Shown piece by piece: positions 1 through 6,655 of a stretch of 11,357 nt of DNA (position 1 is the first letter of the stretch; each line of letters opens with the position of its first letter). The stretch is from Actinomycetes bacterium (GTDB lineage: Bacteria > Actinomycetota > Acidimicrobiia > Acidimicrobiales > RAAP-2). The stretch spans positions 1 to 11,357 of the forward strand of contig JAJZMN010000116.1 of NCBI GenBank assembly GCA_021850345.1, given 5' to 3'. The notes beneath the pieces are model-generated. The model did not search any database. It was not told the origin of the DNA and saw nothing but the letters and a program-made list of their open reading frames with translations. A program made the translations under genes and the position numbers.

Positions 1-220
1 CCGGGAGGAGGTCGACGCGGCTCGAGAGCAGTTGGCCGAGCTTCACGTAGGTGGGGCCCATGCCCTGGAGCTCTTGGACCAGCTTCTCGGCGTCCTCCCG
101 CAGCGCCTCGTCCTCGGCAGCCCCGCATGGCGCATCCGGGCGTAGGGCGCCCCGGTGCGCCAGGAGCAGGCGGGCGAGCTCCCCGTAGCGGGGCAGATGA
201 CCAAGCTTGAGCGGCGGCAC
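1..220 (-). CDS. ABC1/UbiB-family kinase-like protein, N-terminal part (runs off left edge)
   Basis: Read on the minus strand, this frame gives an N-terminus with RYGELARLLLAHRGA near residues 12-26. It is followed by an acidic helix and then GPTYVKLGQLLSSRVDLLP, the hallmark N-terminal motif of ABC1/UbiB/AarF proteins (family form GPTFVKLGQLLSTRPDLLP). Members of this family are atypical protein-kinase-like ATPases that support ubiquinone or other isoprenoid-lipid metabolism, or are membrane-associated with unknown substrates. Only about 73 codons are present; the kinase core lies outside the window. I chose the GTG at 218-220 because the conserved part begins just after it. The frame stays open further upstream, and no clear Shine-Dalgarno site decides the start. 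Family identity is fairly secure; the exact start and the specific function are not. Confidence 0.75.
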   Translation of the reverse strand, partial: MPPLKLGHLPRYGELARLLLAHRGALRPDAPCGAAEDEALREDAEKLVQELQGMGPTYVKLGQLLSSRVDLLP

Positions 221-340
221 CTGGGATGCGTACCCGAAGCCGGGCAGCAACCAACGGCTGTGAGCGCCCCGATCGCCTAAAGCGCCGGTCGGCGGGGCAC
301 CGCGGCGAGGATCTCGTCTCGAAGATCTCGAAGAGGAGCC

Positions 341-598
341 ATGCGAGCAGTCGTGTTCCACGGTGTCGGCGACATCGACGTGGACGACGTCCCGGAGCCG
401 CGCATCGAGCAACCCACCGACGCCGTCATCCGCGTCACCACCCCCGCGATTTGCGGTACCAACCTGCACATGATCAACCTGCCCTGCACATGGTCAGGTG
501 GCACCATCCCGGGGATGAAGCCTGGCACGGTTCTCGGTCACGAAGCCGTCGGCGTGATCGAGGAGGACGGTCGCGACGTGCGCAACCTGCCACGATGA
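341..598 (+). pseudogene. Truncated zinc-dependent alcohol/formaldehyde dehydrogenase remnant
   Basis: The 85-residue product begins MRAVVFHGVGDIDVDDVPEP and continues with ICGTNLHM, then GMKPGTVLGHEAVGVIEEDG. This is the GroES-like N-terminal domain of medium-chain zinc alcohol dehydrogenases of the glutathione-independent formaldehyde dehydrogenase type. The Cys of ICGT and the GHE motif are zinc-site residues in the family. Full-length members have about 350-400 residues. Here the frame stops right after VRNL, where relatives continue into the GDRVV segment, so the rest of the GroES-like domain and the whole Rossmann NAD domain are missing. A 20-bp duplication (463-472 repeated at 483-492) plus about one extra base makes a short out-of-frame stretch inside the zinc-site loop. 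AGGAG lies only 2 nt before the ATG. It is most likely a decaying gene; a functional small protein is unlikely. Confidence 0.75.
463..492 (+). repeat. 20-bp-period partial duplication inside the dehydrogenase remnant
   Basis: CCTGCACATG occurs at 463-472 and again at 483-492. The first copy is in frame (LHM); the second is read out of frame (PCTW), and the family-like frame resumes at GGT-IPGMKPGT. Together with one extra base near 498 this gives a net 21-bp in-frame insertion compared with the usual LHMVRGT-type sequence. The comparison with relatives is from memory of the family. Confidence 0.6.
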
Positions 599-604
599 AG
601 AGCC

Positions 605-632
605 TCAGGCCGCGCTCGACATCGCGGCCTGA
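605..632. terminator. Perfect 10-bp GC hairpin, probable bidirectional terminator
   Basis: TCAGGCCGCG (605-614) and CGCGGCCTGA (623-632) are exact reverse complements separated by an 8-nt loop. The hairpin starts 6 nt after the stop of the dehydrogenase remnant and lies about 60 nt beyond the stop of the converging propeller gene, so it could end transcripts from both sides. There is no T-tract, which is common for GC-rich actinobacterial hairpins and keeps the call tentative. Confidence 0.6.
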
Positions 633-693
633 CCACGTGTCGGGCCGAACGCAAGGTTCCTCCCACTCGACCTCGGCTTCCGCCCACTCGAGC

Positions 694-2016
694 TCACGGG
701 AAGAGCGTGCAGGCACCTGCCGGAAGCCCGGCGGCGCAGTGTCCTGACGGCACGCCCATCGTCGAGGCGTGACGAGACAGCATCGAGTAGGGAGGAGCCA
801 GGTCCACCCCGTCCGGCTCGCTCAGGTAACCGGGGGCGGTCCCCTCGATCCCCGTGTGCCCGTACTGCCAGACGATCTTGTCGGTATGCGGATCGACCAC
901 GATCACCCGGTCGTTGCCGTCGTCGTTGCACAAGATGTCGCCGTTCGTGGGGATCGGCTCGCACAGTGACGGCGTGCGGAGCATTCCCGGCCCGGTGCTC
1001 GGCCCGTAGCGCCAGAGCAGCTTTCCGGCCTGATTGAACTCGACGATCTGCCCCGGCGTGGAATAGTCGACCGTCAGGTACACCCCGGGCGACACCTCGT
1101 TGGTGTCGGAGGGGTAGGCGACTCCGGGAGGGTGGGTCGACCACAGGATCCTCCCCGACAAGGTCATCTCGTCGACCCAGTCACCGTTGATCTCGGTCAC
1201 GAGATAGTTGCCGTCGGTTAGAGGGAAGGCGCCGTTGGGGCTGCCGAAGCGCAACGGCGGCTGGTGGAAGCAAGCCGTGTTCTGGGTGCCGATCCGCTCC
1301 AAGGGGCGGTGCGCGCCGGGACCGATGAGCAGCAGGCTGCAGTTCTTGATGTCGGCGACCAGGACGTCCCCGTTCGGCAGCAGCATTGCGTCGTCGGGGT
1401 TGTCGAGATGATTCGGCCCCGCGCCCGGGACTCCGGGCGTCCCGTATCGCCACAGAATCCGGTGGCGGGGAATGCTCAGGAGAGAGACCACCTGGTCTGT
1501 CTCCTCGGTCGCGAGGATGGCGTTGCCGCTCGCAGCGAAGAAGGCGTCGTCGGGCGACAGGAAGGTCTGACCGGGCGCGAGGTCACCGGGCTTGGGGAAC
1601 TGCCAGACGATCGCGCCGGCGGGGTTCACCAGGAGCAGGCGGTTGTTCCCTTCGTCGGCGATGAGCACGTCGCCCGGGAGGACCCCGGGATCGGAGCCGG
1701 GGGCGAGGTTCGGTCCCGGGCTCATGCCCACGCCCTGTCGGGAGGCCAACGGACGACTCCGTGTCACCCCGGACCGGCCGGTCGCCGACCGGGCAGGGGT
1801 GGAGTGCCGGCTCGGGCTCCCCGAGCTCAGGAGTGGAGGCAACACCACCACCAGCGCCAACACCGCCCCGAGGAGCAGGAGGCTCCGTCGGAGTCGTGCT
1901 GGGCGACTCAAGGGCGCCCGGCGTGGCCGGCGGGCGTGCGTCCCCGGGCGCGTTCCGGCCCGACCGCGCCGCAGTGCCTCGGGAGGGAAGTCGTCTTCGC
2001 GGAGTTGGCGGAGCAT
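694..2016 (-). CDS. Membrane-anchored NHL-like six-repeat beta-propeller protein
   Basis: The 440-residue product has a basic cytoplasmic N-terminus (about 1-42), one hydrophobic segment (about 43-64), a Ser/Pro/Arg-rich linker (65-110) and then six similar repeats starting near residues 115, 164, 215, 268, 310 and 358. The repeat pattern is NGD-(V/I)L-(V/I)AD..N.R...V.P.G.I-(V/L)W-(Q/R)-(F/Y)-G, typical of NHL- or PQQ-like beta-propellers such as arylsulfotransferase-type proteins. The layout suggests a type II membrane protein with an extracytoplasmic propeller. I see no catalytic residues that fix an enzyme activity; a ligand- or protein-binding role is equally possible. The ATG at 2014-2016 is supported by AAGGAG 9 nt upstream on the minus strand. 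It is divergent from ctaA and converges on the 605-632 hairpin. Confidence 0.75.
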   Translation of the reverse strand: MLRQLREDDFPPEALRRGRAGTRPGTHARRPRRAPLSRPARLRRSLLLLGAVLALVVVLPPLLSSGSPSRHSTPARSATGRSGVTRSRPLASRQGVGMSPGPNLAPGSDPGVLPGDVLIADEGNNRLLLVNPAGAIVWQFPKPGDLAPGQTFLSPDDAFFAASGNAILATEETDQVVSLLSIPRHRILWRYGTPGVPGAGPNHLDNPDDAMLLPNGDVLVADIKNCSLLLIGPGAHRPLERIGTQNTACFHQPPLRFGSPNGAFPLTDGNYLVTEINGDWVDEMTLSGRILWSTHPPGVAYPSDTNEVSPGVYLTVDYSTPGQIVEFNQAGKLLWRYGPSTGPGMLRTPSLCEPIPTNGDILCNDDGNDRVIVVDPHTDKIVWQYGHTGIEGTAPGYLSEPDGVDLAPPYSMLSRHASTMGVPSGHCAAGLPAGACTLFP

Positions 2017-2023
2017 TAGATGC

Positions 2024-2053
2024 AGCTCCTTGCTCTACGTATGGCGAGGAGCT
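2024..2053. promoter_or_regulatory. Inverted repeat AGCTCCT-N16-AGGAGCT between divergent genes
   Basis: AGCTCCT (2024-2030) and AGGAGCT (2047-2053) are perfect 7-bp inverted arms 23 bp apart centre to centre, in the spacer between the propeller gene and ctaA. The left arm overlaps the Shine-Dalgarno site of the propeller gene, so part of the symmetry may be coincidental. A weak plus-strand promoter candidate lies in the same stretch: TTGCTC (2030-2035), 18 nt, TAGGGT (2054-2059). It may be an operator, but the support is only the symmetry and position. Confidence 0.3.
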
Positions 2054-2098
2054 TAGGGTAAATGGCCTGCGGATGTCGGCGATGGGTGGTCTGCTGGG

Positions 2099-2114
2099 GT
2101 GCCGCGATCGGCAC
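2099..2114. promoter_or_regulatory. Palindrome GTGCCG-CGAT-CGGCAC upstream of ctaA
   Basis: Two perfect 6-bp arms flank a 4-nt centre, 26 nt before the preferred ctaA start codon. It could be an operator or a small hairpin in the ctaA leader. An alternative in-frame GTG start for ctaA lies at its left edge (2099-2101), in which case it would be coding. Confidence 0.3.
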
Positions 2115-2140
2115 CACGTCGAGAAGGGGGACAGGGACAG

Positions 2141-3253
2141 GTGCCACACGAGGGGGCGTCGCTCGGACTCGAACCGACGCATCGACCCGTCCGGGACGAC
2201 TCGACACTCGCGGACCGGGCGGACCGGGCGGACCGGGCGGACCGGGCAAACCGGGCGGACCGGGCGGACCGGGAGGAGCGGGCGGACCGGGAGGAGCGGG
2301 CAAACCGGGCCGACCGTGTCGTCGTCGGGGTTGCGGTCACGACGATGCTGTGCGCCTTCGCACTGGTCTGCCTTGGCAGCACCGTGCGCGTCACCAACTC
2401 GGGCATGGGCTGTCCGAGTTGGCCGCTCTGCTACGGCCACGTCGGGCCGATCGACCGCTTCCACGCGCTGCTCGAGCAGTCGCACCGCTACCTGGCGGGG
2501 CTCGTGACGGTGGGCGCCGTCGCCACCGCGCTCCTCGCCTACCGCGCACGAGCTCGTCGGATGGCGTTTCCTCCCGCCCTCGGGGGTGCGTGCCTGGTCG
2601 TTGTCCAGGCGGCCCTTGGCGCGCTCACCGTCTTGGCCAAGAACGCCCCCTGGACGGTCGCAGTGCACCTCGTCGTGGGCCTGACGTTCCTGGCGGTCAC
2701 GGTCGTCACCGTCATCACCGCGGTGCGAGCCCCCCGTGGCGCTTGGCATTGGACAGCCGTGGGGGGACGGGGATGGGGAGTGCTCGCCGCGATGCTCGCC
2801 GCCATCGTGGGCGGGAGCCTCGTGGTGGCCAACGGAGCCGGGGGCGCGTGCCCCGCCTGGCCTCTCTGCCCGTCATCGGCGCCGGGTCTCGCCGATTGGC
2901 AGCTGGTCCATCGCTCACTCGCCGGCATCGCCGGAATCGCGCTCGTCTGGTTCATCGGCAGTCGGTGGCGCGAGACCTCCGACCGGCGTGCTTGGCGTGC
3001 CGGTGCCGTCGCGTCGCTCGGCCTCTTCGTCGCGGTCGCCGCCTTCGGCGCCGCGAGCGCGATTACTAGGGCTGCACCGGTCTGGCAGGACCTCCATCTT
3101 CCGATGGTCGGGCTCCTCTGGGGGCTCGTCGTGGCGATGGTGGCCGCGCTGGCGACGTACCGGCCACTCGAAGGGTCCCCCGACCGCGCGGGGGGCGAGT
3201 CACCGACCCAACGGAGCGTGGAGCGCGCGGCCGTTGCGGGCCGAAGCAACTAG
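2141..3253 (+). CDS. ctaA: Heme A synthase (COX15/CtaA family) with repeat-bearing N-terminal extension
   Basis: The 370-residue membrane protein has about eight hydrophobic segments (roughly 60-80, 115-135, 145-166, 173-195, 212-231, 256-274, 286-308, 319-339). It carries the family hallmarks: ExxH in the first half (E112, H115), further histidines H176, H257 and H319, and two extracytoplasmic cysteine pairs, GCPSWPLC (C91, C97) and CPAWPLC (C237, C243). In the family the enzyme oxidises the heme O methyl group to a formyl group, giving heme A for aa3-type cytochrome oxidase. I prefer the GTG at 2141 because AAGGGGG (2124-2130) lies 10 nt upstream; GTG 2099 is in frame and would add 14 residues. 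Residues 22-59 are an unusual charged extension of ADR/EER repeats encoded by a 9-bp tandem repeat. No ctaB or oxidase gene is in view, so it stands apart from a cox cluster here. Confidence 0.88.
   Translation: MPHEGASLGLEPTHRPVRDDSTLADRADRADRADRANRADRADREERADREERANRADRVVVGVAVTTMLCAFALVCLGSTVRVTNSGMGCPSWPLCYGHVGPIDRFHALLEQSHRYLAGLVTVGAVATALLAYRARARRMAFPPALGGACLVVVQAALGALTVLAKNAPWTVAVHLVVGLTFLAVTVVTVITAVRAPRGAWHWTAVGGRGWGVLAAMLAAIVGGSLVVANGAGGACPAWPLCPSSAPGLADWQLVHRSLAGIAGIALVWFIGSRWRETSDRRAWRAGAVASLGLFVAVAAFGAASAITRAAPVWQDLHLPMVGLLWGLVVAMVAALATYRPLEGSPDRAGGESPTQRSVERAAVAGRSN
2211..2318 (+). repeat. 9-bp minisatellite, 12 units, within the ctaA 5' coding region
   Basis: The unit CGGACCGGG is repeated head to tail about twelve times. 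Seven copies are exact; the variants are CAAACCGGG (units 5 and 11), AGGAGCGGG (units 8 and 10) and a degenerate last unit. In the ctaA frame it encodes Ala-Asp-Arg repeats with Asn and Glu-Glu variants. In the other plus frame it reads Gly-Gly-Pro-like and on the minus strand Gly-Pro-Pro-like, both of which look collagen-like but are by-products. The 9-bp period keeps the frame whatever the copy number, so length variation between strains would be tolerated. Confidence 0.9.
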
Positions 3254-3371
3254 CAAGTACTTCACCAACGCGTCCTTCCCCAGGTGGCGGCCGCGCTCGC
3301 GTCGCTCGTCGGGACGTAACCTTCGGGCCCGCGCGCGCTCGGGTGGGTGCGTGGGGCCCTGGCGGCGGACC
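3254..3371. other. Convergent intergenic gap between ctaA and the Rrf2-fusion gene
   Basis: This 118-bp gap separates two convergent stop codons. It holds no recognisable gene. GGGCCC occurs near both ends of a GC-rich stretch (about 3324-3360) and could pair as a weak, long-looped terminator, but the support is poor. Confidence 0.4.
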
Positions 3372-4343
3372 TCAGCGCGCTGGTCGCAACGACCGCGGCT
3401 TGGCCTGAGGTTTGGTCCGAAGCGCCTGGGGCTGGGGCCCCCCGTCGAACTCGCGCGCCATTCGGCGCAGCACTGCGCGAAGGACACGCTGCGTCCTCTG
3501 CTCGAGCGTGTCGGTGTCGAGCGGCGCCCCGTCGTCCACCGCCTGGTGCCACGTCCCCGACACCCGCAGCTCGCAACGCGCCGCGTCGACGGGCTCGACA
3601 TGGAGCTCGCCTTCGAAGTGGCTCCGTCCGCCAGGCTCCGAGAGGCGCCAGCCGAGGAGGTAGGTCGAGGGGTCCCCGGCGCCACCCTGGACGGACGGGT
3701 CGATCGAGCACTCGGCGACGAGACGCGCCGGGCGCGATACGTCGCCGGGGAGCTCCCCCGCCTCGTGCACCGCCGCGCCGAGGACCGCGCTCCAGTTGTG
3801 ACGCGCGCCGAGCGCGGCGTGGACTGCGAGCGCCGGTAGCTCCACGTGGACGAGGTCCGAGAGGTCCACGGCGCGGGGGTGCGACCGGTGGGCGTCACTC
3901 GGTACCCGATAGCGGCCGGCTTCGATGTCCGCATCGCGTGCCGCCACCTCGGCGAGGGTGGTCCCTGCAAGCAGCTCGGCCAGCTGCGCCGTCGCCTGTC
4001 CCCAGGTCTCGTGCAGCGGGCAGACCGCTTCCCAGCGGCATGGTCCGTCCCCGAGAGCGCAGCGTTCGGCGCGCAGCCGTCCCTCGGCAGCCTCGACGAC
4101 CTCCAAGACGCTGATCTCCTCGGGGTGCCGGGAGAGCCGGTAGCCGCCGTCGCGTCCCGCGCGCGATACCGCCAGACCGGCCCGGACCAGGTCAGCGAGA
4201 ATTTGCGACGCGAAGGTCCGCGGCACCTCCGTCTCCGCGACGACCTCGCGGATCTTGCGGGGCCCTCCGGCCTCGTAGGCGCGGGCGAGCGCGATCGCAG
4301 AGCGCATCACGTAGTCACCGCGTTTGGACAGGATCATGTTCAT
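3372..4343 (-). CDS. Rrf2-family regulator fused to an SRPBCC-like C-terminal domain
   Basis: The 323-residue product has two parts. Residues 1-135 are a complete Rrf2 domain: LSKRGDYVMRSAIALA at the start, a winged helix-turn-helix around 30-72 ending DGGYRLSR, and three cysteines C95, C102 and C108 (C-x6-C-x5-C, followed by PLH). These sit where NsrR- and IscR-type proteins bind an iron-sulfur cluster. Residues 160-300 are a second domain with alternating hydrophobic strands (VHVELPALAVHAAL, HFEGELHVEP, CELRVSGTW) and a final long helix, resembling SRPBCC/polyketide-cyclase folds; this fold call is inference. Most Rrf2 proteins are about 130-160 residues, so the protein is twice the usual size. 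It follows the flavodoxin-fusion gene by 76 bp on the same strand. An ATG at 4337 (residue 3) is an equally possible start; no strong Shine-Dalgarno site is seen. Confidence 0.82.
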   Translation of the reverse strand: MNMILSKRGDYVMRSAIALARAYEAGGPRKIREVVAETEVPRTFASQILADLVRAGLAVSRAGRDGGYRLSRHPEEISVLEVVEAAEGRLRAERCALGDGPCRWEAVCPLHETWGQATAQLAELLAGTTLAEVAARDADIEAGRYRVPSDAHRSHPRAVDLSDLVHVELPALAVHAALGARHNWSAVLGAAVHEAGELPGDVSRPARLVAECSIDPSVQGGAGDPSTYLLGWRLSEPGGRSHFEGELHVEPVDAARCELRVSGTWHQAVDDGAPLDTDTLEQRTQRVLRAVLRRMAREFDGGPQPQALRTKPQAKPRSLRPAR

Positions 4344-4388
4344 GGCCGGACCTGCAGGTTACCGAAGGCCGCCGGCCGCCCAGTGCTT

Positions 4389-4411
4389 CCGCGGCCAAGA
4401 TGCCGCCGCGG
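4389..4411 (-). terminator. GC-rich hairpin in the gap before the Rrf2-fusion gene
   Basis: CCGCGG at 4389-4394 can pair with CCGCGG at 4406-4411, and an alternative inner pairing is GCGGC/GCCGC around CAAGAT. It lies 8 nt past the stop of the oxidoreductase-flavodoxin gene in the direction of transcription. It may attenuate read-through into the downstream Rrf2-fusion gene. There is no T-tract, and GC-rich symmetry arises easily in this genome. Confidence 0.25.
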
Positions 4412-4419
4412 CGAGCTCG

Positions 4420-6627
4420 TCATGGCGCCTGCGTGGACCCCGCGGGGACCGCCTCGTGTGCCCGGAACCCCGCAAGGAACCGGCGGGCGAAGGCGACCGC
4501 CGCGACCCGGTTCGCGCCGCGCCGCAAGGCCGAGGTGGTCACGACGCGTGCGCCCTTCTGCTCCACCAGCGAAGCCATCTGCACGAGCGTTCCGCGCGGG
4601 TCCACCGCGTAGGTGCAGAAGAGCGCCACCGGGATGCCGCCCAGGCGCGGCAGCTCGTCGAGCCACGCCGAGACGGCGGGCGGGACCCCCACCTTGGCCA
4701 CCACGAGGCCCTTCACCCAGGTACCGATCACGAGGGCGTCGGCGGCGGCGAGCTCCTCGGCACCGACGTGCTCGATCGGGAGGACACGGACGGCGCACTG
4801 CTTGTCGGCGAGCTCTTCACCGACCGTCCGTGCGACCGCAGCCGTGCGGCCGCCCTCGCTCGAGTAGCAGACGAGCACCCGCCTGCCGGCATTGGGCCCG
4901 CGGCGCCCCGGCCGGGACGGGTGAGCTGCGAGGACGGCCTGCGCGGCGCGCCGTCCCTGTGCCATCGCCTCGACCACGGTCGACGGGCCGACGAGCGCAT
5001 CGCCGACCACCCACAGCCTCTCGCGCACGGGGAAGGATGCGGCCTGGAGGCCCACCTCCCTGCCGAGGGCGAGCCTGCCGACGGGGTTGTGGAACGCGAA
5101 GGAGGACGCCCGGTTGGCGAGAACGCCCGACGCCGTCCAGCGCCGGTCCGGCACGCCGCGCTGCTCCCGGCGAACAGGCGTGCCCGGCAACGCGGCGGCG
5201 ACGTCCGGATCGGGGCGGTATCCCATGGCCATGACGACGAGGTCCACGTCGACGCCCTCGGCGGGCACGTCACGCAGGACCGCCGGGAGCCGGTCGGCGC
5301 GCTCTTGACGGGTCGGTGCCAGCCATGCCCGCCGCGCCCGCCCGTCCGGCCCCTCGATGCTGGTCACGGTCCTCGCGAACCTGACGATCACGCCCTCCTC
5401 CCGAGCCTCGGCCAACTCGTCGGGCCGGGCCAGCGAGAATCGCTCGTCGAGCCAGTCGACACACGTGGCGTCGAGGCCCAACCGACGCGCCGTGCGGGCG
5501 ACGTCCATCGCGGTGTTGCCTGCGCCGAGCACGAGGACGTGCGGCGTGCGGCCGCAACGGACGGCGTCGTCGAGTCCCATGTCCGAGTGCCACGCCGGGA
5601 GGCTGTCCTCGAGCGCCAACGCACGGCGAGCCGTCTTGAGGAACATGGTTGCGTCGGTCACCCCGTCGAGGTCCGCTCCCGGAATCGGGAGGCGCACCGG
5701 GATGCTCGCCCCGGTCGCGACCACGACCGCGTCGTGCTCGGCGAGAAGCTGATCGAGCCCGGCGGCGTCGACCTCGACGCCGCAGCGAAGGTCGACCCCC
5801 GCATCTTGGAGTTGGCGCCACGGACGGCTCGCCACCGCGTCGGGAAGCGTGAAGTCGGGGATGCCCCAGCCGAGCAGCCCGGCGGGAGTGGAGTCCCGCT
5901 CGTAGACGGTGACCGAGGCGCCTCCTTCGACGAGCGCCCAGGCGGTGCCGATGCCTCCGGGACCGGCACCGACGACGGCGACGGACAGCTCGACGTCCTC
6001 CCCGCGCTCGGGGGGAGCGACCGGGCGCATGTCCGCGACGAAGCGCTCGAGCTGCCCGATGGCCACCGGCGCTTCGCCCGCAAGCGACCAGGTGCACGCA
6101 CCCTCGCACTGGGCCGACTGGTTGCAGACGCGCGAGCAGACGTCGGGCAGCACGGTCGTCTTGCGCAGGATCTCGTGGGCTCGTGTCAGGTCGCGCTCGG
6201 CGACGGCCGTGATGAATGCCGGAATGTCGTTGTGCGCCGGGCAGCCGCGCACGCACGTCGGGTCCGGGCATCCGAGGCACCGCTGCGCCTCGGCGACAGC
6301 CTCCTGCCAGCTGCGGAGCCCGAGCCGCACCTCGCCCACATCGCCGAACAGGGGCTCTGGATGCACGACCTCCGAAGTGACCCGCGTCCCCGCGACAGCT
6401 GGCCCGTGCACCTCGATGGCGCTGAACGGGCACGTGCGCACGCACTGGCGGCACCCGACACATCGCTCGTCGTGGGCGACCGCCACCCAGCGGACCGGGT
6501 CCATGTCGAGCGCGTCGACGGGGCAGCGAACGACACACTCCTGGCAACCGGCACACCGGTCGACGAGGACCTGCACGTGGGGGCGCGCGGTCGATGTGAC
6601 GCCCGCCTCGGTCATCGTGATGGCCAT
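4420..6627 (-). CDS. Ferredoxin - GltD-like FAD/NAD(P) oxidoreductase - flavodoxin fusion protein
   Basis: The 735-residue product joins three electron-transfer modules. Residues 20-75 are a two-cluster ferredoxin (C25/28/31/35 and C56/59/62/66, both CxxCxxCxxxCP). Residues 100-205 match the N-terminal iron-sulfur region of GltD and dihydropyrimidine dehydrogenase (C117/120/125/129 and C164/168/174/178). Residues 215-570 are the FAD/NAD(P) oxidoreductase, with GAGPGGIG (220-227), GAGNTAMD (368-375) and the GD..GPSTVVEA motif near 542. Residues 582-735 resemble a flavodoxin, with an SSEGGRT loop for FMN. It probably passes electrons between NAD(P)H and ferredoxin-like clusters or FMN; the direction and partner are unknown. 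The ATG at 6627 has AGGAGAGG just upstream. It starts 28 bp after the NosR/NapH-like gene, so they are very likely one operon. It is not a normal glutamate synthase subunit: no gltB is near and the two end domains are extra. Confidence 0.85.
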   Translation of the reverse strand: MAITMTEAGVTSTARPHVQVLVDRCAGCQECVVRCPVDALDMDPVRWVAVAHDERCVGCRQCVRTCPFSAIEVHGPAVAGTRVTSEVVHPEPLFGDVGEVRLGLRSWQEAVAEAQRCLGCPDPTCVRGCPAHNDIPAFITAVAERDLTRAHEILRKTTVLPDVCSRVCNQSAQCEGACTWSLAGEAPVAIGQLERFVADMRPVAPPERGEDVELSVAVVGAGPGGIGTAWALVEGGASVTVYERDSTPAGLLGWGIPDFTLPDAVASRPWRQLQDAGVDLRCGVEVDAAGLDQLLAEHDAVVVATGASIPVRLPIPGADLDGVTDATMFLKTARRALALEDSLPAWHSDMGLDDAVRCGRTPHVLVLGAGNTAMDVARTARRLGLDATCVDWLDERFSLARPDELAEAREEGVIVRFARTVTSIEGPDGRARRAWLAPTRQERADRLPAVLRDVPAEGVDVDLVVMAMGYRPDPDVAAALPGTPVRREQRGVPDRRWTASGVLANRASSFAFHNPVGRLALGREVGLQAASFPVRERLWVVGDALVGPSTVVEAMAQGRRAAQAVLAAHPSRPGRRGPNAGRRVLVCYSSEGGRTAAVARTVGEELADKQCAVRVLPIEHVGAEELAAADALVIGTWVKGLVVAKVGVPPAVSAWLDELPRLGGIPVALFCTYAVDPRGTLVQMASLVEQKGARVVTTSALRRGANRVAAVAFARRFLAGFRAHEAVPAGSTQAP

Positions 6628-6655
6628 GGGTCTCCTCTCCTGGCTCCGGCGGCCG

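Noticed and set aside
221..340. Tandem 9-bp TCTCGAAGA repeat (317-334) before the dehydrogenase remnant
   Set aside because: Only two copies next to a decayed gene; too little to support a regulatory site.
2016..2303. Minus-strand frame encoding Gly-Pro-Pro collagen-like repeats
   Set aside because: It is produced by the 9-bp minisatellite read on the other strand and lies opposite the conserved ctaA gene. It has no ribosome site or other recognisable domain.
2062..3069. Plus-strand frame with Gly-Gly-Pro repeats over ctaA
   Set aside because: Out-of-frame reading of the same repeat; downstream it is Arg/Gly-rich shadow sequence of the clear heme A synthase frame.
3254..3371. Possible small peptide or gene remnant in the ctaA/Rrf2 gap
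   Set aside because: Short frames exist on both strands, but none has a start with a ribosome site or any similarity I recognise.
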